Assembly (NCBI RefSeq): GCF_020786625.1
Contig: NZ_JAJGRC010000001.1
Coordinates: 992,001-1,056,000, forward strand
Source of the DNA: Salinicoccus sp. RF5
GTDB lineage: Bacteria > Bacillota > Bacilli > Staphylococcales > Salinicoccaceae
DNA length: 64,000 nt
Reading direction: 5' to 3'
Below are positions 1 through 7,883 of this stretch, piece after piece. How positions within the stretch are numbered: position 1 is the stretch's first letter; each line of letters begins with the position of its first letter. Position numbers and translations under genes: made by a program. The notes under the pieces were generated by a model. The model made no database searches, was not told the DNA's origin, and saw only the letters and a program-made list of their open reading frames with translations.

Positions 1-897
1 CGCGGAGTAATGGTTGAAGTTCGTGTTCTCGAGGAACTGGATGCCGATGTCGGCGGATTTCGTATAGCGTCTGAGTTCCTTGTACGGTACCCGGTCGATG
101 AAGATGACCTTGTCCTCGATGCCGAGCTGCTTATGGTATTCGATCAGGTTGAGGCGTTCCTTCCCATCTCCAAGCATCATCAGACGGGCGCCTTCGATAT
201 CCTGGAAGGCATCGAGCAGCTTGAACAGCCCCCTGCCCTCCTGCATTCCGCCCTGGTACAGCACGACCTTCTCGTCGGGGGCAATACCGTATTCCTTGCG
301 AATCGGGTATGCATCGACCGTTTCAATATCATAGAATTCCGAATAGTTGTGGACTGGTGTCGGCCTTTTTCTATACAAACGCCTATGGTAATCTGCCCGT
401 GTGTCATTCTCCACGATGACGTGATCGATGAACTTGAGCAGGAATTTCTCAATTCTATATATCTTATTGAACGAATAGTGTGTACGGCTGGTCTGCACTT
501 CGTGGGAATCGTATATGAGCGGCTTCCGATCCAGTCGCAACTTCGCGCTGTATATGCCCTGGAGCAGCGTGTTCAAGTCATGGGCATGATAGATGTCTGC
601 ATTGCTGCTCCGTCCAAGCATCATCATCTTGAACATCTCGAGCATGTTCGGCAGATGCTTCGACAGGATGGTGGACTTCATTTTCTTCTGTATGATCTTC
701 GGCAGTTCTATCTTGAGCGGCCGGTTGACGTAGACGTTCGGGGCGACGGTTTCGCTTGAAGGGAGATGCAGTTCGTCCATCTCCTTCTTGGCGATGACGG
801 TGACTTCATATCCCTCTTCCGTAAGCGCAGTGGCTTCCCTTAGCACCCTTGCATCATTGACGAAGTTGTTCCATACAAACATTGTGACTTTCTTCAT
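1..897 (-). CDS. Glycosyltransferase family 4 protein (3' end cut by window edge)
   Basis: The reading frame starts at an ATG at 897 (MKKVTMFVWNNFVNDARVLR) behind an AGAGGTG ribosome site. It stays open for 299 codons to the window edge, so the C-terminus is missing. The N-terminal Rossmann half has the typical family-4 opening: a short strand, then NDARVLREA, then a segment around YHAHDLNTLLQG. The start of the second half, with VVLYQGGMQEGRGLFKLL and a GDGKER segment, matches the nucleotide-sugar-binding domain of GT-B enzymes. It probably transfers a sugar to a surface polymer in the cytoplasm or at the inner membrane face. The acceptor cannot be told. It is divergent from the LCP wall-polymer ligase at 1087, which fits a role in cell-surface glycan synthesis. 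Confidence 0.8.
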   Translation of the reverse strand, partial: MKKVTMFVWNNFVNDARVLREATALTEEGYEVTVIAKKEMDELHLPSSETVAPNVYVNRPLKIELPKIIQKKMKSTILSKHLPNMLEMFKMMMLGRSSNADIYHAHDLNTLLQGIYSAKLRLDRKPLIYDSHEVQTSRTHYSFNKIYRIEKFLLKFIDHVIVENDTRADYHRRLYRKRPTPVHNYSEFYDIETVDAYPIRKEYGIAPDEKVVLYQGGMQEGRGLFKLLDAFQDIEGARLMMLGDGKERLNLIEYHKQLGIEDKVIFIDRVPYKELRRYTKSADIGIQFLENTNFNHYSA

Positions 898-1086
898 AAA
901 GCACCTCTGACGTTTTCTGGTTATCGCTTGTGATTTCACTCTATATTCTATATCATATGGTACAGTTTTAATAATGGGAAATAATATTCATTTCCTATTC
1001 CATTTTATGGTTCTTCCATATTATAATTAAAAGATGGCGATCTGTCATTACATACCAATACCAAAACAAAGTGGGTCTATCAAATC

Positions 1087-2502
1087 ATGAAAAAGAAAAT
1101 TTTTATCGGCATACTGCTGTTCCTCATCATTGTGCTTGTGGTCATCGGGGTATATATATACAACCTGTTCAATTCATTCGAGCAGGGGGTGAGCGATTCG
1201 TTCGAAGCGACGGACCGCGACCGTTCCGAGCTCCGGCTGGATGATATCGATCCGACGATGGACAGCTTCACAGTCCTGATCCTCGGCATCGACGAAAGTG
1301 AATCCCGCAAGGAGGAGGACGACCTGGAATCAGGCGACTTCCGTACGGATTCGATGATCCTTGCGACATTCGACAAGGATCAGGATGAAGTGAAACTCGT
1401 CAGCATCCCGCGGGATACATTGACGTACTTCCCTGAAGAGAACTATTTCGACAAGATTACACACGCCCACCGTGAAGGCGGTCCGGAAGCATCCATGCGC
1501 GCTGTGGAATCCCTTCTTAACGTACCGGTCGACCACTACGTCCGCGTCAACATGGCCGCCGTCGTGGATATGGTCGATGCGCTCGGGGGAGTGGAATTCG
1601 ATGTGCCGTTCGACATGAACGAGCCGAATTCCATGGACCGTGGACGGATCAAGCTTGAAGAAGGCGTGCAGGAACTGAATGGTGAAGAGGCGCTCGCAGT
1701 CGTAAGGAGCCGTCGTGTGGATACCGACCTCGGACGCGGCCAGCGCCAGTTAGAGATGGTGGAGAAGATACTCGCAAAGGCGAAATCGACCGGTGCCCTC
1801 TCCAAGATCGATGACCTGATCGAGGTCGTTGCAGACAATACGAAGCATGACATGGAATCGAAGACGATACGCAGCCTTGCGGCCTACTACTCCTTCAACG
1901 ACATCGATTTCAACACGACGCAGGTGCGCGGGGATGACTTCTGGAACCCAGGCAACGGTGCCTACTTCTACTGGGCGAACGAAGAGCATCTGTACGTGCT
2001 GTCGAAGACATTGCGCGATGTACTGAAGCTCGATGAACCGGATCCGTATGACCTCATCAATATCCGGCTGTCGGACCATATCGTGCCGTACCAGTTCGTG
2101 GACGACTACTACCTGAATGAGTTCGAACCTGAGGGAGAACCATACTTCGTGCAGGAGGGCTACGAAAGCCGGTTCGGTAACGGCTTCAACATCCAGGAGG
2201 ACAACCCTGAGGACAGCATCGAAGGTGAAGAGAACCCTGAGGAGACGACCGGCGAGGAAGTGACAGGAGAACAGCCGATCCAGGAGGAAGCGACGGGCGA
2301 AATCCCAGGTGAGCAGACGACCGAAGAGGACAACTACTGGCCGCCGGAAGACGGCAACGGTTCTGACGGCATACAGGAGGAAAGCACAGAGCAGTTCAAC
2401 TATGAAGAGGACACAGAGGAATACTATGAGGAGAACACCGGTGAATACTACGACAACGGCACTGGCAGCGCGGACTTGGACCGTGCACAAAATGAATACT
2501 AG
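1087..2502 (+). CDS. LytR-CpsA-Psr (LCP) family wall-polymer ligase
   Basis: The protein has 471 residues. A transmembrane anchor covers about residues 5-28, followed by an extracellular LCP domain from about 55 to 260. Family hallmarks are visible: VLILGIDES, the D/R pair in FRTDSMILA, SIPRDT, and a late RSRRVDTDLGRGQRQ. LCP enzymes move wall teichoic acid or other polymers from the lipid carrier to peptidoglycan. The C-terminal 100 residues or so are a very acidic, low-complexity tail rich in E, G, T and Y, not part of the fold. It heads a compact cluster with the DUF2538-type gene at 2515 and the acetyltransferase at 2990. From memory, S. aureus has an LCP gene beside similar small genes. 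The assignment to the family is firm; the polymer is not known. Confidence 0.92.
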   Translation: MKKKIFIGILLFLIIVLVVIGVYIYNLFNSFEQGVSDSFEATDRDRSELRLDDIDPTMDSFTVLILGIDESESRKEEDDLESGDFRTDSMILATFDKDQDEVKLVSIPRDTLTYFPEENYFDKITHAHREGGPEASMRAVESLLNVPVDHYVRVNMAAVVDMVDALGGVEFDVPFDMNEPNSMDRGRIKLEEGVQELNGEEALAVVRSRRVDTDLGRGQRQLEMVEKILAKAKSTGALSKIDDLIEVVADNTKHDMESKTIRSLAAYYSFNDIDFNTTQVRGDDFWNPGNGAYFYWANEEHLYVLSKTLRDVLKLDEPDPYDLINIRLSDHIVPYQFVDDYYLNEFEPEGEPYFVQEGYESRFGNGFNIQEDNPEDSIEGEENPEETTGEEVTGEQPIQEEATGEIPGEQTTEEDNYWPPEDGNGSDGIQEESTEQFNYEEDTEEYYEENTGEYYDNGTGSADLDRAQNEY

Positions 2503-2514
2503 GAGCGGATTGTG

Positions 2515-2979
2515 ATGCGGAAGACGTATGACAAGGAGACGAACATCAACGAGATGTTCGACTTCCTGGAAGATCAGATCAAGCACAGCGGCGAGCCGAA
2601 GATCGAAGATACGTATTTCTATCAGAACCATGAGCACAAGGAGATGTACCAGTCGATCCGGGGCTACTTCAGCGAATCGCAGAAGAATCCGGAAGTCGAT
2701 GCGGCGTGCTACATCATCGCCCTGCCGGACATCTACAAGCGGATCAACATATTCGAGCTCATCTTCCCGATGGATTGGATCAGGGAGGATGGCCGGCTAT
2801 CCGAACCGTTCAAGCAGCTCAGACCCCATATCCAGTATCTAGCGCTCGCAGCGGCTGAAGCGAGCGGCATCAAGTTCAACACGAAGCCTGCCCTCTCACT
2901 CGGCCTCGAGTACTGGAACCTAGAGCAGTTGAAGATGTTCTGGCAGTTCACCGCCATCCGGCGCAAGAATGCAATGTAA
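2515..2979 (+). CDS. DUF2538-like conserved hypothetical protein
   Basis: A soluble 154-residue protein with no signal peptide or membrane segment. It resembles the small staphylococcal family DUF2538, found next to LCP genes. The start is taken at the ATG at 2515, nine bases after an AGGAG; a GTG directly before it at 2512 is the alternative. The AGGAG overlaps the stop region of the LCP gene, so the two are co-transcribed and probably translationally linked. The middle part (YIIALPDIYKRINIFELIFP) is hydrophobic but reads as a buried helix, not a membrane span. Its function is unknown. Confidence 0.7.
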   Translation: MRKTYDKETNINEMFDFLEDQIKHSGEPKIEDTYFYQNHEHKEMYQSIRGYFSESQKNPEVDAACYIIALPDIYKRINIFELIFPMDWIREDGRLSEPFKQLRPHIQYLALAAAEASGIKFNTKPALSLGLEYWNLEQLKMFWQFTAIRRKNAM

Positions 2980-2989
2980 GGAGGATTCC

Positions 2990-3412
2990 ATGGAAATCAA
3001 AGTGGCTGACAACAACATCATGTACAACCAGTGCCTTGAAATCAGGAAACGCGTCTTCGTCGAGGAGCAGAACGTCCCGATGGACCGCGAAGTCGATGAA
3101 TATGAAGACGTGGCGACGCACATCCTGCTCATCGATGACGAGCCGATCGGCACGGTCAGATACCGTCCGGCCTCAGAGGATATGATCAAGGTCGAACGCA
3201 TGGCCGTCCTGCCCGAGGAGCGCGGCAGGAAGCTCGGTTTCAAGCTGATGGATTTCGTTCATGACCATGCCCGGGAGCATTGCTACAACCGCGCCAAGCT
3301 CGGGGCGCAGGTGCACGCTATCGAATTCTACAGGAAGCTCGGCTACACCGTCAGTTCCGATGAATTCGAAGATGCTGGCATTCCGCATGTGTATATGGAG
3401 AAGGCACTGTAG
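2990..3412 (+). CDS. GNAT family N-acetyltransferase
   Basis: A 140-residue single-domain acetyltransferase. The ATG at 2990 follows an AAGGAGG at 2978, so the upstream in-frame start is not needed. The acetyl-CoA site is visible as the run VERMAVLPEERGRKLG (about residues 69-84), matching the Q/RxxGxG/A loop of GNAT motif A. The opening CLEIRKRVFVEEQNVP is typical of the ElaA/YjcF-like subgroup. These enzymes acetylate an amine on a small molecule or protein in the cytosol; the substrate is not known. It is the last gene of the LCP cluster, ten bases after the DUF2538 gene, and is followed by a terminator. Confidence 0.85.
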   Translation: MEIKVADNNIMYNQCLEIRKRVFVEEQNVPMDREVDEYEDVATHILLIDDEPIGTVRYRPASEDMIKVERMAVLPEERGRKLGFKLMDFVHDHAREHCYNRAKLGAQVHAIEFYRKLGYTVSSDEFEDAGIPHVYMEKAL

Positions 3413-3422
3413 ACAGTGATCG

Positions 3423-3457
3423 ACACCTGGACGGCATCCTGCTGTCCGGGTGTTTTT
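3423..3457 (+). terminator. Intrinsic terminator after the GNAT gene
   Basis: A strong hairpin with arms ACACCTGGACGGCA and TGCTGTCCGGGTGT, with two mispairs, is followed by TTTTT. It closes the LCP cluster and separates it from the thiamine operon. Confidence 0.85.
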
Positions 3458-3467
3458 AAATAACCGT

Positions 3468-3496
3468 TTGGACATGAAAAGTGTCCATGATATAAT
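3468..3496 (+). promoter_or_regulatory. Sigma-A-type promoter of the TPP-controlled operon
   Basis: TTGGAC at 3468-3473 and a perfect TATAAT at 3491-3496 are separated by 17 bp. Transcription would start near 3503, just ahead of the riboswitch aptamer. Confidence 0.8.
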
Positions 3497-3520
3497 GGAT
3501 GTGCAAAATGAATAGAAACA

Positions 3521-3598
3521 GCATAGGGGAGCCGTTACGGCTGAGAAGGTGAATACCTGACCCTTGGACCTGATCTGGATAATACCAGCGTAGGGAAT
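3521..3598 (+). promoter_or_regulatory. TPP riboswitch (THI element)
   Basis: The conserved parts of the thiamine pyrophosphate aptamer appear in order: GGGGAGCC, CTGAGA at 3541, ACCTGACCCTT, ACCTGATCTGGATAATACCA and GCGTAGGGAA. The variable P3 arm is very short. It is followed by a terminator hairpin at 3642, so thiamine pyrophosphate probably ends transcription before the downstream transporter genes. Confidence 0.95.
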
Positions 3599-3641
3599 GT
3601 GCAGATTATACGGCATCCGTATATCCTGCTGCAGCTCTTTG

Positions 3642-3670
3642 ACGCCTCCAGATAAGGAAGGTGTTTTTTT
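3642..3670 (+). terminator. Riboswitch expression-platform terminator
   Basis: Arms ACGCCTCC and GGAAGGTGT form a hairpin followed by seven T. It lies 44 bases after the TPP aptamer and 52 before the first codon of the substrate-binding protein. A second small dyad (ATACCG/CGGTAT) follows at once. Confidence 0.8.
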
Positions 3671-3721
3671 ATACCGTTTTTGCGGTATGGAAAGCACCCC
3701 ATCTTGAGAGGAGATTTTATC

Positions 3722-4714
3722 ATGAAGAAATTATTGTCCATCTTTATACCGGTACTGCTGCTCGCAGCATGCAGCGGCAACGGGGACGGCGGCCAAACAG
3801 AGGATGATGGGCTGACGGAAGTCACCTTCGTACTCGACTGGACGCCGAATACGAACCATACGGGCATCTACACAGCACAGGCGGAGGGCTACTACGAGGA
3901 AGCGGGACTTGATGTCGAGATCATCCTGCCGGGTGAAGCCGGTGCGGAACAGACCGTTGCGACGGGCAACGGGGACTTCGGCATCAGTGCCCAGGAGAAC
4001 GTCACACAGGCACGCCTCCAGGACGTATCGATCGTTTCGCTGGCGGCCATCATACAGGATAATACATCCGTCTTGGCTTCACCTGAGGAATACGGACTCG
4101 AGACGCCGTCGGACCTCGAAGGGCACACATATGGCGGATACGGTTCACCGATCGAGGAGGAGACCATCGCGTCCATCATGCAGGCGGATGATGCTGACAT
4201 CGAGAATGTCGACATCATCAACATCGGCGACACGGACTTCTTCACCGCCGTACAGCGCGATGTCGACTTTGCATGGATCTACTACGGCTGGACTGGCGTC
4301 GAGGCGGAACTGCGCGACTTCCCGCTCAACACGATCGACTTCACCGAGTATTCCGACGCACTCAACTTCTACACGCCCGTCCTGATCACGAACGAAGAGA
4401 TGATCGAAAACGATGCCGAAACCGTCGAGGCATTCACAGAAGCGACGGCTGAAGGCTACCAGCTTGCGATGGACGACCCGGAAACGGCGGCACAGCATCT
4501 GCTCGATGCAGAACCGGATCTTGACGAAGAGCTCGTCATGGCAAGCCAGGAGTGGCTGACGGACGTCTACCAGGGGGATGCACCCTACTGGGGCCACCAG
4601 GAGCGCGACGTCTGGGAGAACTACATGAACTGGATGTATGAAAGCGGCCTGATCGAATCCGAACTCGACGTCGACCAGGCGTTCACGAACGAATACCTGC
4701 CCGGCGGAGAGTAA
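3722..4714 (+). CDS. ThiY-like pyrimidine (HMP/FAMP) ABC transporter, lipoprotein binding subunit
   Basis: A 330-residue lipoprotein of the NMT1/THI5-like family. The ATG at 3722 follows GAGAGGAG. The signal peptide ends in the lipobox LLAAC, so Cys17 would be lipidated. The mature protein opens with FVLDWTPNTNHTGIYTAQ, characteristic of binding proteins for thiamine pyrimidine precursors (ThiY). It should capture hydroxymethylpyrimidine or its formylamino relative outside the cell and pass it to the permease at 4731. The TPP riboswitch upstream supports this over the related taurine/sulfonate systems. The gene starts a three-gene transporter operon. Confidence 0.9.
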   Translation: MKKLLSIFIPVLLLAACSGNGDGGQTEDDGLTEVTFVLDWTPNTNHTGIYTAQAEGYYEEAGLDVEIILPGEAGAEQTVATGNGDFGISAQENVTQARLQDVSIVSLAAIIQDNTSVLASPEEYGLETPSDLEGHTYGGYGSPIEEETIASIMQADDADIENVDIINIGDTDFFTAVQRDVDFAWIYYGWTGVEAELRDFPLNTIDFTEYSDALNFYTPVLITNEEMIENDAETVEAFTEATAEGYQLAMDDPETAAQHLLDAEPDLDEELVMASQEWLTDVYQGDAPYWGHQERDVWENYMNWMYESGLIESELDVDQAFTNEYLPGGE

Positions 4715-4730
4715 ATTGGAGGAATAGCGA

Positions 4731-5513
4731 ATGCGACGAATTTCATCATGGAGCGTGATTCCACCGCTCCTTGCGATACTGGCCATACTGGTGGTCTGGC
4801 AGCTGGCCGTCTCGCTCTTTGACATCCGGACCTGGATTCTGCCGAGCCCGTTACAGATCATACAGGAAGGCATGGAGATCTATCCGCGCCTGTTGAGCCA
4901 TGGTCTCGCCACAATACAGATTGCGCTCGGGGGATTTGCTCTCGGCGTCGGTGTCGGGCTTCTGCTCGCCATACTGCTCCATCTGATGCCGCGGGCCAAG
5001 GAGAGCATCTATCCGCTGATGGTCCTCTCCCAGAATGTGCCCATCATCGCCCTGGCGCCGCTGCTCGTGCTGTGGTTCGGCTTCGGCACACTGCCGAAGA
5101 TACTGATCATCACACTCGTCTGCTTCTTCCCCGTCGCAGTCTCGCTGATCGACGGGTTCAGGCAGACCAATCCGACGCTGCTCAACTACATGCAGATGAT
5201 CGGCGCGTCCAGGCGGCAGATCTTCTTCAAGCTGGAATGGCCGAGTGCCCTGCCCTACTTCTTCTCAGGTCTCAAGATTTCAGCGACATACAGTGTGATG
5301 GGTGCCGTCATCGCGGAATGGCTCGGCGCCCAGGAGGGGCTCGGCGTCTTCATGACCGTCGCCTCCTCCGCATTCCGGACAGACCAGGTATTCGTCGCCA
5401 TATTCGTCATCATGGCGATCAGCCTGCTCCTCTTCGGCTTCATCATGCTGATGGAAAAATGGCTCGTGCCATGGGATACGGACAGGAAAGGAGCGGATGA
5501 TGATGACGAATAA
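4731..5513 (+). CDS. ThiX-like ABC transporter permease
   Basis: A 260-residue inner-membrane permease of the SsuC/TauC/ThiX class with about six membrane segments. The conserved coupling loop is visible in the C-terminal half as LLNYMQMIGASRRQIFFKLEWPSALPYF, whose EAA-type core contacts the ATPase. The start follows GGAGG. It begins 16 bases after the binding protein gene and overlaps the ATPase gene. Under the TPP riboswitch its likely cargo is a thiamine pyrimidine precursor. Confidence 0.88.
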   Translation: MRRISSWSVIPPLLAILAILVVWQLAVSLFDIRTWILPSPLQIIQEGMEIYPRLLSHGLATIQIALGGFALGVGVGLLLAILLHLMPRAKESIYPLMVLSQNVPIIALAPLLVLWFGFGTLPKILIITLVCFFPVAVSLIDGFRQTNPTLLNYMQMIGASRRQIFFKLEWPSALPYFFSGLKISATYSVMGAVIAEWLGAQEGLGVFMTVASSAFRTDQVFVAIFVIMAISLLLFGFIMLMEKWLVPWDTDRKGADDDDE

Positions 5514-6255
5514 GCTTGAGGTCCACAACCTCACACACACGTTCAATGGCGGCAACACCGTGCATGTGCTCGATGACCTGTCCCTCGATGTGGCAGATGG
5601 TGAATTCGTCACCCTGCTCGGACCCTCCGGCAGCGGCAAGAGCACCATCTTCAACCTGATCGGCGGACTCTACAGACCCGATTCGGGCGACATCTTCATC
5701 GACGGTACCCGTGTCAACGGCACGCGCGGCAACATCAGCTACCTGCCCCAGCAGGATTCCCTGCTGCCGTGGCGGACGATCGAGGACAACGTCACACTCG
5801 TCCAGGAGATCACCGGCACCGTCGATAAGGATACCGCCCGCAAGTGGCTCAAGCGCGCCGGACTCGAAGGATATGAAAAGGCCTACCCGAGCACGCTGTC
5901 CGGCGGCATGCGCCAGCGCGTCGCCTTCATCCGGTCGCTGCTCAGCCCGCAGGAGCTGATGCTGCTGGACGAACCGTTCGGGGCACTCGATGAGCTCACC
6001 CGCCTCGATATGCAGGACTGGCTGCTCAAAATATGGGAGATGGACCGGCGTTCCGTCCTCTTCATCACCCACAGCATCGAAGAGGCCATCTACATGTCCA
6101 ACCGGATCCTCATCCTCTCCGACAAACCAGCCCGCATTGCACGCGAAATAGAAGTGCCGTTCGAACGGCCGCGAAATCACGACATCATCCTTGATGAATC
6201 ATTCACCAAGCTGAAACGCGAAATCTATCATATGCTCCGGGCAGGGGACGACTGA
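5500..6255 (+). CDS. ThiZ-like ABC transporter ATP-binding protein
   Basis: The ATPase of the importer, about 251 residues. It has Walker A GPSGSGKST, a Q-loop near LPQQDSLLPWR, the signature LSGGMRQR, Walker B LMLLDEPFGALD, and the switch histidine in FITHS. Three ATG codons in a row begin at 5497; 5500 is seven bases after AAAGGAG and is preferred. The gene overlaps the permease gene, so translation is probably coupled. It powers uptake of the thiamine precursor together with the genes at 3722 and 4731. Confidence 0.9.
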   Translation: MMTNKLEVHNLTHTFNGGNTVHVLDDLSLDVADGEFVTLLGPSGSGKSTIFNLIGGLYRPDSGDIFIDGTRVNGTRGNISYLPQQDSLLPWRTIEDNVTLVQEITGTVDKDTARKWLKRAGLEGYEKAYPSTLSGGMRQRVAFIRSLLSPQELMLLDEPFGALDELTRLDMQDWLLKIWEMDRRSVLFITHSIEEAIYMSNRILILSDKPARIAREIEVPFERPRNHDIILDESFTKLKREIYHMLRAGDD

Positions 6256-6261
6256 ACATAA

Positions 6262-6297
6262 AGGGAGCAGGAGACTTTGTCCCCTGCTCCCTATTTT
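6262..6297. terminator. Bidirectional terminator between convergent genes
   Basis: Arms AGGGAGCAGG and CCTGCTCCCT with an inner GAC/GTC pair form a hairpin. T-rich sequence follows on the plus strand and AAAATA precedes it, so it can serve both the ThiZ gene and the DUF4956 gene at 6303. Confidence 0.75.
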
Positions 6298-6302
6298 CTA
6301 TG

Positions 6303-6992
6303 CTAGAACCCGAGGCGTGACACATTCAGCGTCACCTTCATGTTGGCGTTCTTCGTCCGGATGGCGTCCATCAGCGTCTTGTCCCGGGTCTCCTTCTTCG
6401 TGCGCACCCTGTACTCAAGCATATACATCGTGCCGAGGTTCGTCGTTTCGATGTTGACGAGCTCGTTCTGTTCGAGATATTGGCGGAACACGTCATCGAA
6501 TGCGCCTTCGAAATGCATGTTTTCAGGTACGGTGATCTTGAGCACCTTCTCATCGGACCCCTTGCTGCCGTAGTCGGTCTTGTGCATCACTCCGATGATC
6601 AGGCTCATGATGGCCGTGAATATGACGGCGAGCAGATAGAATCCGAGGCCGCATGCGATGCCGACGACCATGCCGAAGAAGATGAAGGCGATGTCCTTGG
6701 GATCGCTCATGGCGCTCCTGAACCGGATGATGGAGAATGCGCCGACGAGTCCGAATGCGACGGCGACATTGTTGCCGATGACGATCATGATGATGGCGAC
6801 GACGACACTCATGATGACGACCGTCTGGACATAGGACTGCGAGTAGTTCACCCCGTGGTGCGTCCATTTGTAGACCAATGTCACCACCGTGCTCAGAATG
6901 GCGCTCAGGATGATCGCAAGCAGGAGCTCGATGACCGTAAACGTCGTCGTTTCATTGCCGATTTCAAAATACTGCTGTACAAATTCATTCAT
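6303..6992 (-). CDS. DUF4956 family membrane protein
   Basis: A 229-residue protein. The first 140 residues hold about four membrane segments, including VVIMSVVVAIIMIVIGNNVAVAF and FIFFGMVVGIACGLGFYLL. A soluble C-terminal domain of about 80 residues follows. The conserved FGLVGAFSIIRFRSAMSDPKD segment between membrane spans is the family signature. The gene follows the VTC-domain gene with only two bases between stop and start, so the pair is an operon. DUF4956 and VTC proteins often occur together, commonly with a CotH-type kinase, which is absent here. The pair may make or move polyphosphate or a related polymer; this is inference. Confidence 0.85.
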   Translation of the reverse strand: MNEFVQQYFEIGNETTTFTVIELLLAIILSAILSTVVTLVYKWTHHGVNYSQSYVQTVVIMSVVVAIIMIVIGNNVAVAFGLVGAFSIIRFRSAMSDPKDIAFIFFGMVVGIACGLGFYLLAVIFTAIMSLIIGVMHKTDYGSKGSDEKVLKITVPENMHFEGAFDDVFRQYLEQNELVNIETTNLGTMYMLEYRVRTKKETRDKTLMDAIRTKNANMKVTLNVSRLGF

Positions 6993-6994
6993 TG

Positions 6995-7732
6995 TTATCC
7001 CGTCCTTTTCTCATTTACGGCATGCTCGATGCCCTTCGTTTCAACGTCGATGCTGGTGCAGAATTTGGATACCCCTTCCTTCCGGAGCCCGTGGGCGGAC
7101 AAAATCTCCGTCAGCCACAGCGGGATGCTTGAAGACATCTTCACTTCCATCACGACAAGACCTAGGTCGATGAAGTGGGTGCCATGCGGTCCGTTCTCTA
7201 TATTCAGATCATCCGAACGGCAGCGCAGATTGTAGTCGAACGTCACCCGGAGGTCGTCCTCACGTATGCCGTGGAAGGCCTGGCGGTCATAGCTCACGAC
7301 CACCTGCGGCGCGAGGTTGTAGAGTTCCCTGAAATGGTCCGCCTCCCTGAAGATCTGCGGGTTCGTCGCCGCTTCCACCACATCGCGGCCCCCATATATG
7401 TAGTCATATGCCGCATGCAACGGCAGCCCCGTCCGTCGCTTGTTGACCACATTGTTGTACTTCTGCTTCACTTCGAGGAATGCCGTACTGGTGAGATCGG
7501 CATCATCATAGACCCGGAGCCTCAGCTTCTGGCGGAACCTGAGCTTATTGCGTGTCTCCGAATAGATCCTGCCATCCTCGGAGTCGAAGTACAGGCTGAC
7601 GATGTTGTACTTCCCCTCCGTGCCGAACCGGTCGAAGCGCATATGTGCGGCTATTTCCCGGGCGATTGCTTCATACGTTTCAAAGGGGATCAGATACTTC
7701 ACTTCCCTGCGGCTGAAAACTTCAAGTGCCAT
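6995..7732 (-). CDS. VTC domain protein, candidate polyphosphate polymerase
   Basis: A soluble 245-residue protein with the VTC fold, a tunnel-type triphosphate enzyme. Basic and acidic tunnel residues can be seen in RREVKYLIP, KLRFRQKLRLRVY, AFLEVKQKYNNVVNKRR, and VVSYDRQAFHG with a later VMEVKMSS. The yeast relative Vtc4 makes polyphosphate from ATP. The start at 7732 has AAGGAG seven bases upstream; in-frame ATGs at 7738 and 7759 are worse placed. It is the first gene of a two-gene operon with the DUF4956 membrane protein. Whether it polymerises phosphate here is not shown. Confidence 0.85.
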   Translation of the reverse strand: MALEVFSRREVKYLIPFETYEAIAREIAAHMRFDRFGTEGKYNIVSLYFDSEDGRIYSETRNKLRFRQKLRLRVYDDADLTSTAFLEVKQKYNNVVNKRRTGLPLHAAYDYIYGGRDVVEAATNPQIFREADHFRELYNLAPQVVVSYDRQAFHGIREDDLRVTFDYNLRCRSDDLNIENGPHGTHFIDLGLVVMEVKMSSSIPLWLTEILSAHGLRKEGVSKFCTSIDVETKGIEHAVNEKRTG

Positions 7733-7844
7733 GGTCATTCTCCTTTCTTCCTCCTGCATGGTTCAAATGTACATGTGGATTATTAAAGGATGGTTAGACG
7801 CTGATGATAAGTCCTTTAAAAGACGGTTAATCGGCAAAATGAAA

Positions 7845-7876
7845 GGCCCGCCTCCCGGATGGGGAAACAGGCCAAA
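7845..7876 (-). terminator. Terminator of the MerR/TipAS gene
   Basis: Read on the minus strand, GGCCTGTTTCCCC pairs with GGGAGGCGGGCC and is followed by TTTCATTTT. It lies just after the stop at 7884. Confidence 0.7.
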
Positions 7877-7883
7877 CCTTGCG

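Noticed and set aside
2309-2515. Long open frames antisense to or overlapping the LCP gene, including 1750-2637 on the minus strand
   Set aside because: They are frame shadows of GC-rich coding DNA: low-complexity proteins with no ribosome site. The LCP frame has clear family motifs.
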